Source: UMGS973 sp045599945
GTDB taxonomy: Bacteria; Bacillota; Clostridia; Peptostreptococcales; Anaerovoracaceae
Direction of reading: 5' to 3'
Length of the DNA stretch: 11,427 bases
NCBI GenBank assembly: GCA_045599945.1
Contig: JAZRWY010000046.1
Span: 1 to 11,427, forward strand
Shown: positions 1 to 7,516 of the stretch, piece by piece
Position numbering within the stretch: position 1 is the stretch's first letter
Layout of the letters: every line of letters begins with the position of its first letter
Notes under the pieces: model-generated
The model's database searches: none
What the model was told of the DNA's origin: nothing
Seen by the model: only the letters and a program-made list of their open reading frames with translations
Program-made: the position numbers and the translations under genes

Positions 1-387
1 AGTTCCTGCGAACTGTTTCTTGCCTTTTTCCACTTCTCCGGCAACGTCTCCATCCAGACCCTGTCCCCATGCAATGCCTTCATACATGTTTCTGGCACCC
101 ATGATCATGCCTGCGATTGCAAGTTCCTTTACAGCATTGGAATTTGCACCTGGAGTGTTAAATACTACGATTCCCCTGTCTGCACATTTGTCAAGCGGAA
201 TGTTGTTTACACCTGCGCCGGCTCTTGCTACGGCAAGAAGACCTTCAGGAAGCTCCATATCATGCATTTTGTAGGATCTTAAGATGATGCCATTTGCTTC
301 ATTTACATCATCAACCAGCTGGAATGCATCTGTCAGCCTGCTAAGCCCCTTCTGCGAAATATTATTTAAAGTTCCAATATTTATCAT
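1..387 (-). CDS. serA: D-3-phosphoglycerate dehydrogenase, N-terminal part (runs off the window)
   Basis: Oxidises 3-phosphoglycerate to 3-phosphohydroxypyruvate with NAD, the first step of the phosphorylated serine pathway in the cytosol. The minus strand is open from an ATG at 387 to the window edge, giving 129 codons without a stop. It reads MINIGTLNNISQKGL at the start and carries RAGAGVNNIPLDKC (about residues 60-73) and FNTPGANSNAVKELA (about residues 80-95), the substrate-binding and hinge segments of the D-isomer-specific 2-hydroxyacid dehydrogenase family. The NAD-binding core and catalytic His/Glu lie outside the window. An AGAGGTG ribosome binding site sits just upstream of the ATG. 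The gene diverges from serC, which makes the next enzyme of the pathway and supports the specific assignment over other 2-hydroxyacid dehydrogenases. Any C-terminal ACT domain cannot be judged. Confidence 0.93.
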   Translation of the reverse strand, partial: MINIGTLNNISQKGLSRLTDAFQLVDDVNEANGIILRSYKMHDMELPEGLLAVARAGAGVNNIPLDKCADRGIVVFNTPGANSNAVKELAIAGMIMGARNMYEGIAWGQGLDGDVAGEVEKGKKQFAGT

Positions 388-421
388 TTCAGTCACCTCT
401 TTAAGTTTATTTAATAATGGT

Positions 422-450
422 AGTATAAACCTTTACAGAAAAAATGTAAA
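422..450 (-). promoter_or_regulatory. Probable sigma-A promoter for serA
   Basis: On the minus strand, TTTACA (450-445) and TATACT (427-422) are separated by exactly 17 bases. This predicts a start near 415 and a leader of about 28 bases before the serA ATG. The element lies almost entirely inside the oppositely directed serC promoter. Confidence 0.7.
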
Positions 451-451
451 G
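431..451. repeat. Inverted repeat spanning both -35 boxes (possible operator)
   Basis: CTTTACA (431-437) and TGTAAAG (445-451) are perfect 7-bp arms around a 7-base spacer of G plus A residues. The arms are the -35 hexamers of the two divergent promoters, so the symmetry could simply reflect them. The arms reach one base beyond each hexamer, which leaves room for a dimeric regulator site. I do not recognise the motif as that of a known regulator. Confidence 0.5.
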
Positions 452-460
452 TGCTACAAT
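432..460 (+). promoter_or_regulatory. Probable sigma-A promoter for serC
   Basis: TTTACA (432-437) and TACAAT (455-460) are separated by 17 bases, and a TG at 452-453 gives an extended -10. This predicts a start near 467 and a leader of about 25 bases to the serC ATG at 493. Confidence 0.72.
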
Positions 461-492
461 ATCTGTAATGTTATCAAATGGAGGAAATGAAA

Positions 493-1578
493 ATGAGCAA
501 ATATGACAGAGTCTGGAATTTTTCAGCAGGTCCATCCGTACTTCCTGTAGAGGTACTTGAAAGCGTTCAGAAAAATGTATTAAACTACGAAGGGAGCGGC
601 CAGTCCGTAATGGAAATGAGCCATAGATCTGCGGAATTCAAGAAAATCTATGATGATCTTGAAGCAAATCTCAGAGAGTTAATGAACATCCCTGAAAACT
701 ATAAAGTATTATTCGTTCAGGGTGGAGGAACACTTCAGTTTGCAATGGTTCCAATGAATCTTCTTAAGAATGGCAAGGCTGACTATGTGGTAGCAGGTAC
801 CTGGTCAAAGAAGGCATACAAGGAAGCACAGAAGTTTGGAGACATCAAACTTGCTGCATCATCTGAAGATGCAAACTTCACATACATGCCGAAAATCACA
901 AAGGAAGATGTTAGACCGGATGCAGATTATTTATACATCTGCTCCAACGAGACAATCCATGGCATCAAGTACAACTATGTTCCTGAAACAGATGCAGTGC
1001 TTGTAGCAGACATGAGCTCAAACATCTTATCTGAAGAAATCAATGTAGCGGATTATGGCATTATCTGGGCAGGCGTTCAGAAGAACCTGGCACCATCCGG
1101 AATGGCAATCGTAATCATTAGAGAAGATCTGCTCGGCAATGCACCGGAAAACTGTCCGGCATATCTTGATTACCAGATCCATGCAGACAATGGTTCCATG
1201 TACAACACTCCGGCAACCTGGTCCATGTATGTAGCTGGCGAAGTATTAAAGTATATCAAGAGCATCGGCGGCATCAAGGAAATGGAAAAGAGAAATTATG
1301 AAAAGGCTGAACTGCTTTATGCATTCCTTGATCAGAGCGAATTATTCAAGAGCCCTGTGGCAAAGGAAGACAGATCCATCATGAATGTTGTCTTTGTAAC
1401 AGGAGACAAGGACCTGGACAAGAAGTTTGTTGCAGCAGCTAAGGAAGAAGGCCTCATCAATCTTGCAGGACACAGATCTGTAGGCGGAATGAGAGCTTCC
1501 ATCTACAATGCAATGCCAATCGAAGGCGTTGAAGCTCTTGTAGAATTCATGAAGAAGTTCGAGGCTGAAAACAAATAG
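493..1578 (+). CDS. serC: Phosphoserine aminotransferase
   Basis: A PLP enzyme that transfers the amino group of glutamate to 3-phosphohydroxypyruvate to give phosphoserine; in many organisms it also serves vitamin B6 synthesis. The protein of 361 residues has the usual length. It opens with VWNFSAGPSVLP, the family's N-terminal signature, and has the phosphate- and cofactor-binding stretch FVQGGGTLQFAMVP and the PLP lysine K197 in WAGVQKNLAPSG, close to K198 of the E. coli enzyme. The C-terminal GHRSVGGMRASIYNAMP is also typical. In-frame ATGs lie at 478, 487 and 493. The GGAGG at 480-484 is 8 bases from 493 but overlaps or abuts the other two, and 493 also gives the conserved N-terminus. 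The gene has its own promoter, is divergent from serA and is followed by a terminator. Confidence 0.97.
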   Translation: MSKYDRVWNFSAGPSVLPVEVLESVQKNVLNYEGSGQSVMEMSHRSAEFKKIYDDLEANLRELMNIPENYKVLFVQGGGTLQFAMVPMNLLKNGKADYVVAGTWSKKAYKEAQKFGDIKLAASSEDANFTYMPKITKEDVRPDADYLYICSNETIHGIKYNYVPETDAVLVADMSSNILSEEINVADYGIIWAGVQKNLAPSGMAIVIIREDLLGNAPENCPAYLDYQIHADNGSMYNTPATWSMYVAGEVLKYIKSIGGIKEMEKRNYEKAELLYAFLDQSELFKSPVAKEDRSIMNVVFVTGDKDLDKKFVAAAKEEGLINLAGHRSVGGMRASIYNAMPIEGVEALVEFMKKFEAENK

Positions 1579-1603
1579 AATTGAACGAGGATCATAATCT
1601 GAG

Positions 1604-1633
1604 AACTCCGCTGAGAAATCGGCGGAGTTTTTT
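1604..1633 (+). terminator. Rho-independent terminator after serC
   Basis: AACTCCGC (1604-1611) pairs perfectly with GCGGAGTT (1622-1629) around a 10-base loop, and the 3' arm merges into a run of six T (1628-1633). It starts 26 bases after the serC stop and separates serC from the next transcription unit. Confidence 0.9.
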
Positions 1634-1655
1634 CTAGTGATTGTGGCTCAAAAGG

Positions 1656-1685
1656 TTTACAAACACTATATTTAGTTGTTATAAT
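1656..1685 (+). promoter_or_regulatory. Probable sigma-A promoter for the mutase-carboxypeptidase-uvrC run
   Basis: TTTACA (1656-1661) is followed after 18 bases by a consensus TATAAT (1680-1685), predicting a start near 1692 and a leader of about 27 bases. It lies directly behind the serC terminator, as expected for a new unit. Confidence 0.72.
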
Positions 1686-1718
1686 AAAGTGTTAAAACAT
1701 AAACAAGGGAGCGTGGAG

Positions 1719-2930
1719 ATGAAATATTTACTGGTACTTGCGGATGGAGCCGGCGGAGAGCCCATGGAATCTCTGGGAAACCGGACGACTCTGGAAAGCG
1801 CAGACATGAAATATATAAAAAAACTGGCAGAGAAAGGTGAAACAGGAATGGTGCGGACGATTCCTGCGGGATGCGCACCGGGTTCCGATGCGGGAAATCT
1901 TTCTGTCATGGGGTATGATCCTGCAGTATATCTGACAGGAAGATCGCCGCTGGAAGCAGCATCCATCGGCATTGACATGGTGGATACGGATGCAATTTTC
2001 AGGGTGAACATTGTGACGCTGGAAGGTGATGGAGCATATGAGAATCTGATCATCAAGGACCACAGCGCAGGAGAAATCTCGACAGCGGAGGCGGATGAAC
2101 TGATACAGACGCTGAAGGCTGAATTTGATACAGAAGATATTACGTTGTATACCGGCGTCAGCTACAGGCACTGTCTGGTATGGCATAATGGGTCCATAGA
2201 TTTTGATTTCACGCCACCGCACGATAAACTGGGAGACCGGGTTGGTCCAAACCTTCCAAAAGGTGAACATGCAGACATGATGATTCACATGATGAAGCGG
2301 TCCTATGAGATCTTGAAGGATCATCCGGTGAATCTGAAAAGAATGGAAAAAGGCCTAAATCCGGCAAATTCCCTTTGGCCATGGGGAGAAGGAAGGAAGC
2401 CGGGACTTTCTCCGTTCCATGAAAAGTACGGTTTGGAGGGCGCTGCCATTTCAGCAGTAGACCTGATTAAAGGCATTGCAATCTGCGCAGGGCTTGAATC
2501 CATTGATGTGGAAGGTGCAACAGGCAATCTGGATACGAACTATGAAGGAAAGGCGCAGGCAGCAATCCGGGCCTTCAGGGAAGGAAAAGACTTTGTCTAT
2601 GTGCACCTGGAAGGACCGGACGAATGCGGTCACCAGGGAGATACTGCAGGAAAAATCAAAGCGCTGGAGCGGATTGACCAGAGAATTGTAAAGCCGATCA
2701 TGGAAGCATTAAAGGCAGACGGTGAGGATGTCCGGTTCATGATTGTTCCGGACCACAGGACACCGATGGCTGTAAGGACCCATACACCGGCGCCGGTTCC
2801 GTTTGTCATCTATGACAGTACCGATGAGAAAGAGCCGGATGAAGAAAGAGCGTTTCATGAAACGGCAGGAATGAAGGGGCAGTTCTTTGATTCCGGATTC
2901 TCACTGGCGGACTACTTTTTCAGGAAATAA
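1719..2930 (+). CDS. Archaeal-type cofactor-independent phosphoglycerate mutase / putative homoserine kinase
   Basis: A member of the alkaline phosphatase superfamily related to ApgM. Homologues are described either as 2,3-bisphosphoglycerate-independent phosphoglycerate mutases (3-PG to 2-PG) or as a proposed non-orthologous homoserine kinase of threonine synthesis; the sequence does not decide between them. Of 403 residues, the visible metal and catalytic positions are D9 in VLADGAGGEP, the presumed nucleophile S56 in CAPGSDAGNLSVMGYDP, D301 and H305 in DECGHQGD, D345-H346 in VPDHRTP and H355 in RTHTPAPVPF, so the active site looks complete. The start at 1719 has AAGGGAG 7 bases upstream; the frame stays open further upstream but has no better start. 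It has its own promoter, and the carboxypeptidase gene begins 15 bases after its stop. The neighbouring serC and serA, which consume 3-phosphoglycerate, mildly favour the mutase reading. Confidence 0.85.
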   Translation: MKYLLVLADGAGGEPMESLGNRTTLESADMKYIKKLAEKGETGMVRTIPAGCAPGSDAGNLSVMGYDPAVYLTGRSPLEAASIGIDMVDTDAIFRVNIVTLEGDGAYENLIIKDHSAGEISTAEADELIQTLKAEFDTEDITLYTGVSYRHCLVWHNGSIDFDFTPPHDKLGDRVGPNLPKGEHADMMIHMMKRSYEILKDHPVNLKRMEKGLNPANSLWPWGEGRKPGLSPFHEKYGLEGAAISAVDLIKGIAICAGLESIDVEGATGNLDTNYEGKAQAAIRAFREGKDFVYVHLEGPDECGHQGDTAGKIKALERIDQRIVKPIMEALKADGEDVRFMIVPDHRTPMAVRTHTPAPVPFVIYDSTDEKEPDEERAFHETAGMKGQFFDSGFSLADYFFRK

Positions 2931-2945
2931 AAAGAAGGAATGGAT

Positions 2946-4274
2946 ATGAAGAGAATATATGCAATACTATTAACCATCCTGCTGACATTTACCTTTTCGT
3001 TTGGTGAATGCTTTGCGGAATCAGATGAACCGTCCATTGATGCGACGACAGGCATTCTGATCGATGCACATTCGGGCGAGGTTCTGTGGCAGAAGAATGC
3101 AGATGTTGAGATGGCACCGGCATCCATGACGAAAATGATGACAGCCATTCTGGCCGTGGAGAATCTGGACATGGACACTGTGGTTACAGCAGATAAGGAA
3201 ATGGTCTATGCAGGCGGAAGCTGCCTCTACATGGAGGTTGGAGAGAAATTCACGGTGGAACAGCTCCTCAAGGCAATGCTCGTTGCTTCAGAAAATGATT
3301 GTGCGGTTGCGCTGGCAAAAACCATATCCGGTACTGTGGATGATTTTGCGAATGTCATGAATGCAAAAGCAAAGGAACTGGGCTGCAAGAATACCCACTT
3401 TGAGAATCCGAACGGTCTGGATGCAAAAAACCATAAATCCACGGCATATGACATGGCTTTGATTGCAGCAGAACTCATGCGGCATGATGAGCTGAGGGAA
3501 ATCGTAACCATGAAGAGTTATACGATTCCAAAGACAAATAAGCATGCTGAGAGGAAGCTCCAGTCAACCAACAGAATGTTATGGGATAAGACAAACCAGA
3601 TTGCAGTAGATGGTGAATACCGGGCGCCATATTATAAATACTGCATCGGCATAAAGACCGGCTATACGGACATTGCACAGGCCTGTCTGGCATCATGTGT
3701 CAGCAAGAGCGGAACAGAACTGATTGCTGTTGTAATGCATACGGAAGACATGCAGCGGTTTGCAGATTCCATTTCCGTTCTGGAATGGGGACTGAAAAAC
3801 TATAACGCATATAATGTCTATGCCAAGGGAGATGCTGTAAGTTCTGTCAAGGTAAAGGGAAGTAAAGGCGGAAAGGTAGAAACAGAGGCAGGATATTATG
3901 CCGGCGGTGTCATAAAGAATGGAGAGAATCAGGAAGCAATCACGACGAAGGTTGTCTATGACAAGAAGCTGATTGCACCGATGAAAAAGGGCGACAGGGC
4001 CGGCGTCATTCAGGTGAGCAAGAACGGTGAATACATGACGGAGGTTCCCGTTGTTCTTTCCCGTGATGTGGAAGAAGGGCTGTTCAGTTTCATATATAAC
4101 GGTCATGTGGCGCATCCCGGACAGCTGGTTCTGTTCATCATTGGCATGCTGCTTGGACTGTTTATTCTTCTAGTCATCGTTTTGAGAATCATCAACAAGA
4201 GGAAGGCAAAAAGAAGAAGAGAAGCGCTGAGGAGAAAGCGTGAAAGAGAAGCAAAATACAGGGAGAAGTATTAA
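2946..4274 (+). CDS. D-alanyl-D-alanine carboxypeptidase (PBP5-type, serine peptidase family S11)
   Basis: A low-molecular-weight penicillin-binding protein that removes the terminal D-alanine from peptidoglycan stem peptides at the outer face of the membrane. The protein has 442 residues. Residues 1-24 form a signal peptide (basic MKR, hydrophobic core, ending ECFA). The penicillin-binding triad is complete: S60-M-T-K63, S115-E-N117 and K237-T-G239. After a C-terminal domain comes a membrane span (GQLVLFIIGMLLGLFILLVIV) and then a tail very rich in Lys and Arg, which should sit in the cytoplasm; many S11 enzymes use an amphipathic anchor instead. ATGs occur at 2940 and 2946. The AGAAGG site is one base from the first and seven from the second, so 2946 is preferred. 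It is probably cotranscribed with the upstream mutase-like gene. A sporulation-specific role (DacB/DacF-like) cannot be excluded. Confidence 0.93.
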   Translation: MKRIYAILLTILLTFTFSFGECFAESDEPSIDATTGILIDAHSGEVLWQKNADVEMAPASMTKMMTAILAVENLDMDTVVTADKEMVYAGGSCLYMEVGEKFTVEQLLKAMLVASENDCAVALAKTISGTVDDFANVMNAKAKELGCKNTHFENPNGLDAKNHKSTAYDMALIAAELMRHDELREIVTMKSYTIPKTNKHAERKLQSTNRMLWDKTNQIAVDGEYRAPYYKYCIGIKTGYTDIAQACLASCVSKSGTELIAVVMHTEDMQRFADSISVLEWGLKNYNAYNVYAKGDAVSSVKVKGSKGGKVETEAGYYAGGVIKNGENQEAITTKVVYDKKLIAPMKKGDRAGVIQVSKNGEYMTEVPVVLSRDVEEGLFSFIYNGHVAHPGQLVLFIIGMLLGLFILLVIVLRIINKRKAKRRREALRRKREREAKYREKY

Positions 4275-4282
4275 TCCATATT

Positions 4283-4305
4283 GCCCAGGCTGCGCCTGGG
4301 CTTTT
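4283..4305 (+). terminator. Strong hairpin between the carboxypeptidase gene and uvrC (terminator or attenuator)
   Basis: GCCCAGGC (4283-4290) and GCCTGGGC (4294-4301) form a perfect 8-bp GC-rich stem with a TGC loop, followed by TTTT (4302-4305). It begins 8 bases after the carboxypeptidase stop and ends 9 bases before the uvrC ATG. The T run is short, so partial read-through is likely. No clear promoter for uvrC was found after it. Confidence 0.6.
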
Positions 4306-4314
4306 GAAAAAGAC

Positions 4315-6156
4315 ATGTTTGACATTGAAAAAAATCTGAAGGAACTCCCGCAGACCCCAGGTGTATACCTTCATAAGGACCGGCTGGGACAGGTTATCTA
4401 TGTGGGAAAAGCAGTCAATTTAAGAAACAGAGTCAGACAGTACTTCCAGGAATCCAGAAACATGGATGCCAAGGTGAAAGCCATGGTATCTCACATTGCC
4501 GAGTTTGAATACATTACGACGGCAACGGAAATGGAAGCGCTGATTTTAGAATGCAATCTGATCAAGCGCTACCAGCCGAAATATAACATACTGCTGCGGG
4601 ACGATAAAACATATCCATATATCAAGGTCACCATGCGGGAAAAGTATCCAAGGGTGATTAAGACGAGAAGGGTTGTTAATGATGGAGCGAAATATTACGG
4701 ACCTTATTCTGATGTGGGTGCAGTCAACAGAATTGTTGATGTGCTTTCGGATATCCATCGCCTGAAAAGATGTGCGGCACAGAAATTTCCTCCGGATGCC
4801 AGACCGTGTCTGAATTACCACATTGAAAAATGCAGAGGATGCTGTATGGGCAGTGTCGATGAAGAGGAATACAAAAGCAGCATCCGCAGGGTGAATGCCT
4901 TTCTTTCCGGAGATACGGCGACCGTAAGAAAGGAAATGGAAGAAGAAATCCGGGAAGCGGCAGAAACTCTGAATTTTGAACGGGCAGCAAAGCGGCGGGA
5001 TGACCTTTTCGCACTGGATGCCATTTCTGAAAAGCAGAGAGTTGTTCTCCGCTCGGAAAAGGACATGGACCTGGTGCTTTCCATGAAAAGCGGAAACAGA
5101 ATCTATGCAGTGCTCTTTTATGTAAGAGAAGGAAAACTCTCCGGCAGAGAAAGTTTCCCCATGCAGTCAGAAGGCATGGACGATGTGCCGGAAGTCATTT
5201 CGTCATTCATCAAGCAATATTATCCGGATCTGACAACCGGTCCTGCTGAAATTCTGACGGATGTTCAGCTGCCGGATGAAGAGGCGCTGGAAGGCTATCT
5301 GTCGGATCTGTGGGAGAGAAAAGTGATTATTAATCTTCCGGAAAAGGGAGAAAAAAAGGCACTGATGGATCTGGCAAGAAAAGATATTGTAGAAATGGCA
5401 AAAACCATCGATGAAAGGGCAGAAGCCAAAAGGGAGAGAGAAGAAAATCTCCAGAAAGAGATTGACTGGTTCTTTGAAAAACTGTCCGATGCCGTGCATG
5501 GATACCGGGCGGAAGCATATGATATTTCAGACATCAATGGCATTGACAGTGTAGGGGCCATGGTCTGCTTTGACGGAATGAAAATGTTGAAGCAGGACTA
5601 CCGGAGATTTAAAGTCAGGACGGTAGAGGGGCCGGACGATTACGGCAGCATGCAGGAGGTGATTTTCCGGAGATTCAGCAGAATGCAGAAGGGAGATGAA
5701 TCCTTCCGGAAAGCTCCGGATTTTCTGCTCATTGACGGCGGAAAAGGGCATGTTCATGCAGTCAACAAAATGATGCAGGCGATGCAGCTTGCCATTCCGG
5801 TTTTTGGCATGGCAAAGGATGACAGCCATAGAACAAGAGCGCTGGTTTATGAAAAGAATGGTGATTTTCATGAACTGGACATCAAAAACAGACCGCTGCT
5901 TTTCAAATATCTGGGGACGGTGCAGGAAGAGGTTCACCGTTTTGCCATTGACTACCATCGCAGTCTGAGAACAAAGAACATGCTGACTTCTGTTCTGGAT
6001 GGCATTGAAGGAATCGGTCCGGTGAAGAGAAATGCATTGCTGGCATATTTCAAGAGCACAGATGCTGTGAAGAATGCCAGTCTGGAAGAATTGATGAAGG
6101 TTGAAGGCATTACAGAAAAAAATGCAGAAAACATATTGAAATATTTCGGCCGATAA
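4315..6156 (+). CDS. uvrC: Excinuclease ABC subunit C
   Basis: The nuclease of UvrABC nucleotide excision repair, cutting on both sides of a DNA lesion. It has 613 residues, normal for the family. Domains in order: GIY-YIG nuclease (residues 12-90, with PGVYL, VIYVG at 27-31 and R39); a cysteine cluster C153, C165, C173 and C177 matching the spacing of the E. coli cysteines reported to hold an iron-sulfur cluster; a UVR motif for UvrB contact near 205-235; the RNase H-like endonuclease with D403 in YDISDING, LLIDGGKGH and FAIDYHRSLR; and a C-terminal helix-hairpin-helix pair (about 560-613, GIEGIGPVKRNALLAYF). ATG 4315 gives the family N-terminus MFDIEKNLKELPQTPGVY but has only a poor ribosome binding site. 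A GTG at 4240 in the same frame has TGAGGAG 5 bases upstream and would add 25 residues. Confidence 0.97.
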   Translation: MFDIEKNLKELPQTPGVYLHKDRLGQVIYVGKAVNLRNRVRQYFQESRNMDAKVKAMVSHIAEFEYITTATEMEALILECNLIKRYQPKYNILLRDDKTYPYIKVTMREKYPRVIKTRRVVNDGAKYYGPYSDVGAVNRIVDVLSDIHRLKRCAAQKFPPDARPCLNYHIEKCRGCCMGSVDEEEYKSSIRRVNAFLSGDTATVRKEMEEEIREAAETLNFERAAKRRDDLFALDAISEKQRVVLRSEKDMDLVLSMKSGNRIYAVLFYVREGKLSGRESFPMQSEGMDDVPEVISSFIKQYYPDLTTGPAEILTDVQLPDEEALEGYLSDLWERKVIINLPEKGEKKALMDLARKDIVEMAKTIDERAEAKREREENLQKEIDWFFEKLSDAVHGYRAEAYDISDINGIDSVGAMVCFDGMKMLKQDYRRFKVRTVEGPDDYGSMQEVIFRRFSRMQKGDESFRKAPDFLLIDGGKGHVHAVNKMMQAMQLAIPVFGMAKDDSHRTRALVYEKNGDFHELDIKNRPLLFKYLGTVQEEVHRFAIDYHRSLRTKNMLTSVLDGIEGIGPVKRNALLAYFKSTDAVKNASLEELMKVEGITEKNAENILKYFGR

Positions 6157-6202
6157 TATATATTAATACAATAAGTCTGATTATTATAATGGAGGATATA
6201 AA

Positions 6203-6484
6203 ATGGCAGATAAGAATGGATACGATCCGGCTATGGATGAAGATGTTGACTATATCACACTGGAATTCGATGACGGTGAAGAAGTAGAATGCGAAGTCAT
6301 GGGCATTTTTGATGCAGAAGGCAAGGAATATATCGCCCTGATTCCGGATGATGGAACAGATGATGTTTACATCTATGGATACAAGGAAGTAGGCGATGAT
6401 GAATATGATCTTGTTGACATTTCAGATGAAGAATTTGAAATCGCTGTAAAAGAATTCGAGAAGATTGTAGCAGAAGAAATCTAA
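6203..6484 (+). CDS. DUF1292 family small acidic protein (YrzB-like)
   Basis: A 93-residue protein with 34 Asp/Glu residues and very few bases, so it should be strongly anionic and cytoplasmic. The pattern of YITLEFDDGEEVECEVMGIF, then YIALIPDD, then VYIYGYKE and a final D-ISDEEFE helix is that of the DUF1292 family, widespread in Firmicutes and of unknown function. The beta-rich start (residues 17-60) and helical end (about 75-93) are visible from the hydrophobic spacing. GGAGG at 6191-6195 is 7 bases from the ATG. It lies 46 bases after uvrC and is closed by the terminator behind it. Elsewhere the family often neighbours ruvX-type and alaS genes; here it follows uvrC, which does not point to a clear function. 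Confidence 0.9.
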   Translation: MADKNGYDPAMDEDVDYITLEFDDGEEVECEVMGIFDAEGKEYIALIPDDGTDDVYIYGYKEVGDDEYDLVDISDEEFEIAVKEFEKIVAEEI

Positions 6485-6488
6485 ATGC

Positions 6489-6524
6489 AAAACAACAACC
6501 CCGCACTCGCGGGGTTGTTGTATT
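6489..6524. terminator. Bidirectional terminator between the DUF1292 gene and aldolase
   Basis: A perfect 13-bp stem, 6492-6504 (ACAACAACCCCGC) with 6509-6521 (GCGGGGTTGTTGT), closes on a 4-base ACTC loop. The plus-strand 3' arm is T-rich and runs into TATTATATT; on the minus strand the stem is followed by TTTTGCATTT. The two genes converge on it with stops at 6484 and 6533, so one hairpin can serve both. Confidence 0.9.
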
Positions 6525-6532
6525 ATATTCCA

Positions 6533-7504
6533 TTATTCTGCTTTTCCGTCACTGCCGAGCACGTTTACGATTTTATGAGCAACCATGTCCTTTACTGCCT
6601 GTCTTGCCGGCTTCAGGTACTGTCTCGGATCGAAGTGGTCAGGATGCTCTGCCAGATGCTTTCGGATGCTTGCTGTCATTGCAAGACGGATATCCGAGTC
6701 GATGTTGATCTTGCATACGGAAAGCTCTGCAGCATGTCTTAACTGTTCTTCCGGAATGCCGATTGCATCCGGCATGTCTCCGCCGAACTGGTTCACCATC
6801 TGTACGAATTCCTGCGGAACAGATGAGGAACCGTGGAGCACGATAGGGAATCCCGGAAGTCTTTCCGTGCATTCTTCAAGAACATCAAAGCGAAGTGGTG
6901 GCGGAACAAGAATTCCTTTCTCATTTCTGGTACACTGTGATGCTTTGAACTTGTATGCACCGTGGCTTGTTCCAATGGCAATTGCAAGGGAGTCACAGCC
7001 GGTCTTTTCCACAAATTCTTCCACTTCTTCTGGTCTTGTATAGCTTTCCTGTCCTGCTTCAACGACTACTTCGTCTTCGATGCCTGCAAGGGTGCCGAGT
7101 TCAGCTTCTACAACAACGCCTCTTTCGTGGGCATATTCTACAACTTTTCTTGTGATTTCAATATTTTCTTCGAAAGGATGGGATGAAGCATCGATCATGA
7201 CAGATGTGAATCCTCCGTCGATGCAGCTTTTGCATGTTTCAAATGAATCGCCGTGATCCAGATGCAGCGCCACCTGAAGATCGGGATTTTCCATGACTGC
7301 AGCTTCTACAAGCTTCATGAGATATGTATGATTTGCATACTGCCTTGCGCCTCTGGAAACCTGAAGGATCACAGGGCTTTTCAGTTCACCTGCAGCTTCA
7401 CAGATTCCCTGAATGATTTCCATATTGTTTACATTGAAAGCACCGACTGCATAGCCACCGCCATATGCCTTTGCAAACATCTCTTTTGTTGTTACTAATG
7501 CCAT
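6533..7504 (-). CDS. fba: Class II fructose-1,6-bisphosphate aldolase
   Basis: Reversibly splits fructose 1,6-bisphosphate into glyceraldehyde 3-phosphate and dihydroxyacetone phosphate, a central step of glycolysis. The 323-residue protein shows the zinc-dependent class II layout: AFNVNNMEI near the N-terminus, D83 (catalytic) and zinc ligand H84 in LHLDHGDSFE, E135 in VEAELGTLAG, zinc ligands H181 (IGTSHGAYK) and H224 (VLHGSSSVP), and phosphate-binding KINIDSDIRLA near residues 270-280. A near-perfect GGAGGTGG ribosome binding site lies 3-5 bases before the ATG at 7504. The gene starts 12 bases after the stop of a 38-residue membrane protein gene with which it must be cotranscribed. Related tagatose-bisphosphate aldolases share these motifs, but the general glycolytic role is much more likely here. 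Confidence 0.96.
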   Translation of the reverse strand: MALVTTKEMFAKAYGGGYAVGAFNVNNMEIIQGICEAAGELKSPVILQVSRGARQYANHTYLMKLVEAAVMENPDLQVALHLDHGDSFETCKSCIDGGFTSVMIDASSHPFEENIEITRKVVEYAHERGVVVEAELGTLAGIEDEVVVEAGQESYTRPEEVEEFVEKTGCDSLAIAIGTSHGAYKFKASQCTRNEKGILVPPPLRFDVLEECTERLPGFPIVLHGSSSVPQEFVQMVNQFGGDMPDAIGIPEEQLRHAAELSVCKINIDSDIRLAMTASIRKHLAEHPDHFDPRQYLKPARQAVKDMVAHKIVNVLGSDGKAE

Positions 7505-7516
7505 GATCCACCTCCG

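Noticed and set aside
20..274. An 84-codon plus-strand ORF at the left edge
   Set aside because: It is the complement of the serA coding sequence, which has the family motifs and a ribosome binding site.
1728..2324. A 198-codon minus-strand ORF inside the mutase-like gene
   Set aside because: It is a shadow of the plus-strand coding sequence; there is no ribosome binding site or recognisable domain.
6185..6190. TATAAT just before the DUF1292 gene as a promoter
   Set aside because: Transcription would start after the GGAGG ribosome binding site at 6191-6195 and exclude it, and there is no -35 box. It is more likely a chance match in AT-rich DNA.
6485..6742. Plus-strand ORF of 85 codons starting at the DUF1292 stop
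   Set aside because: It runs through the bidirectional terminator and antisense to fba and has no ribosome binding site of its own.
6585..7043. A 152-codon plus-strand ORF inside the aldolase gene
   Set aside because: It is antisense to fba, whose catalytic and zinc-binding motifs are all in place.
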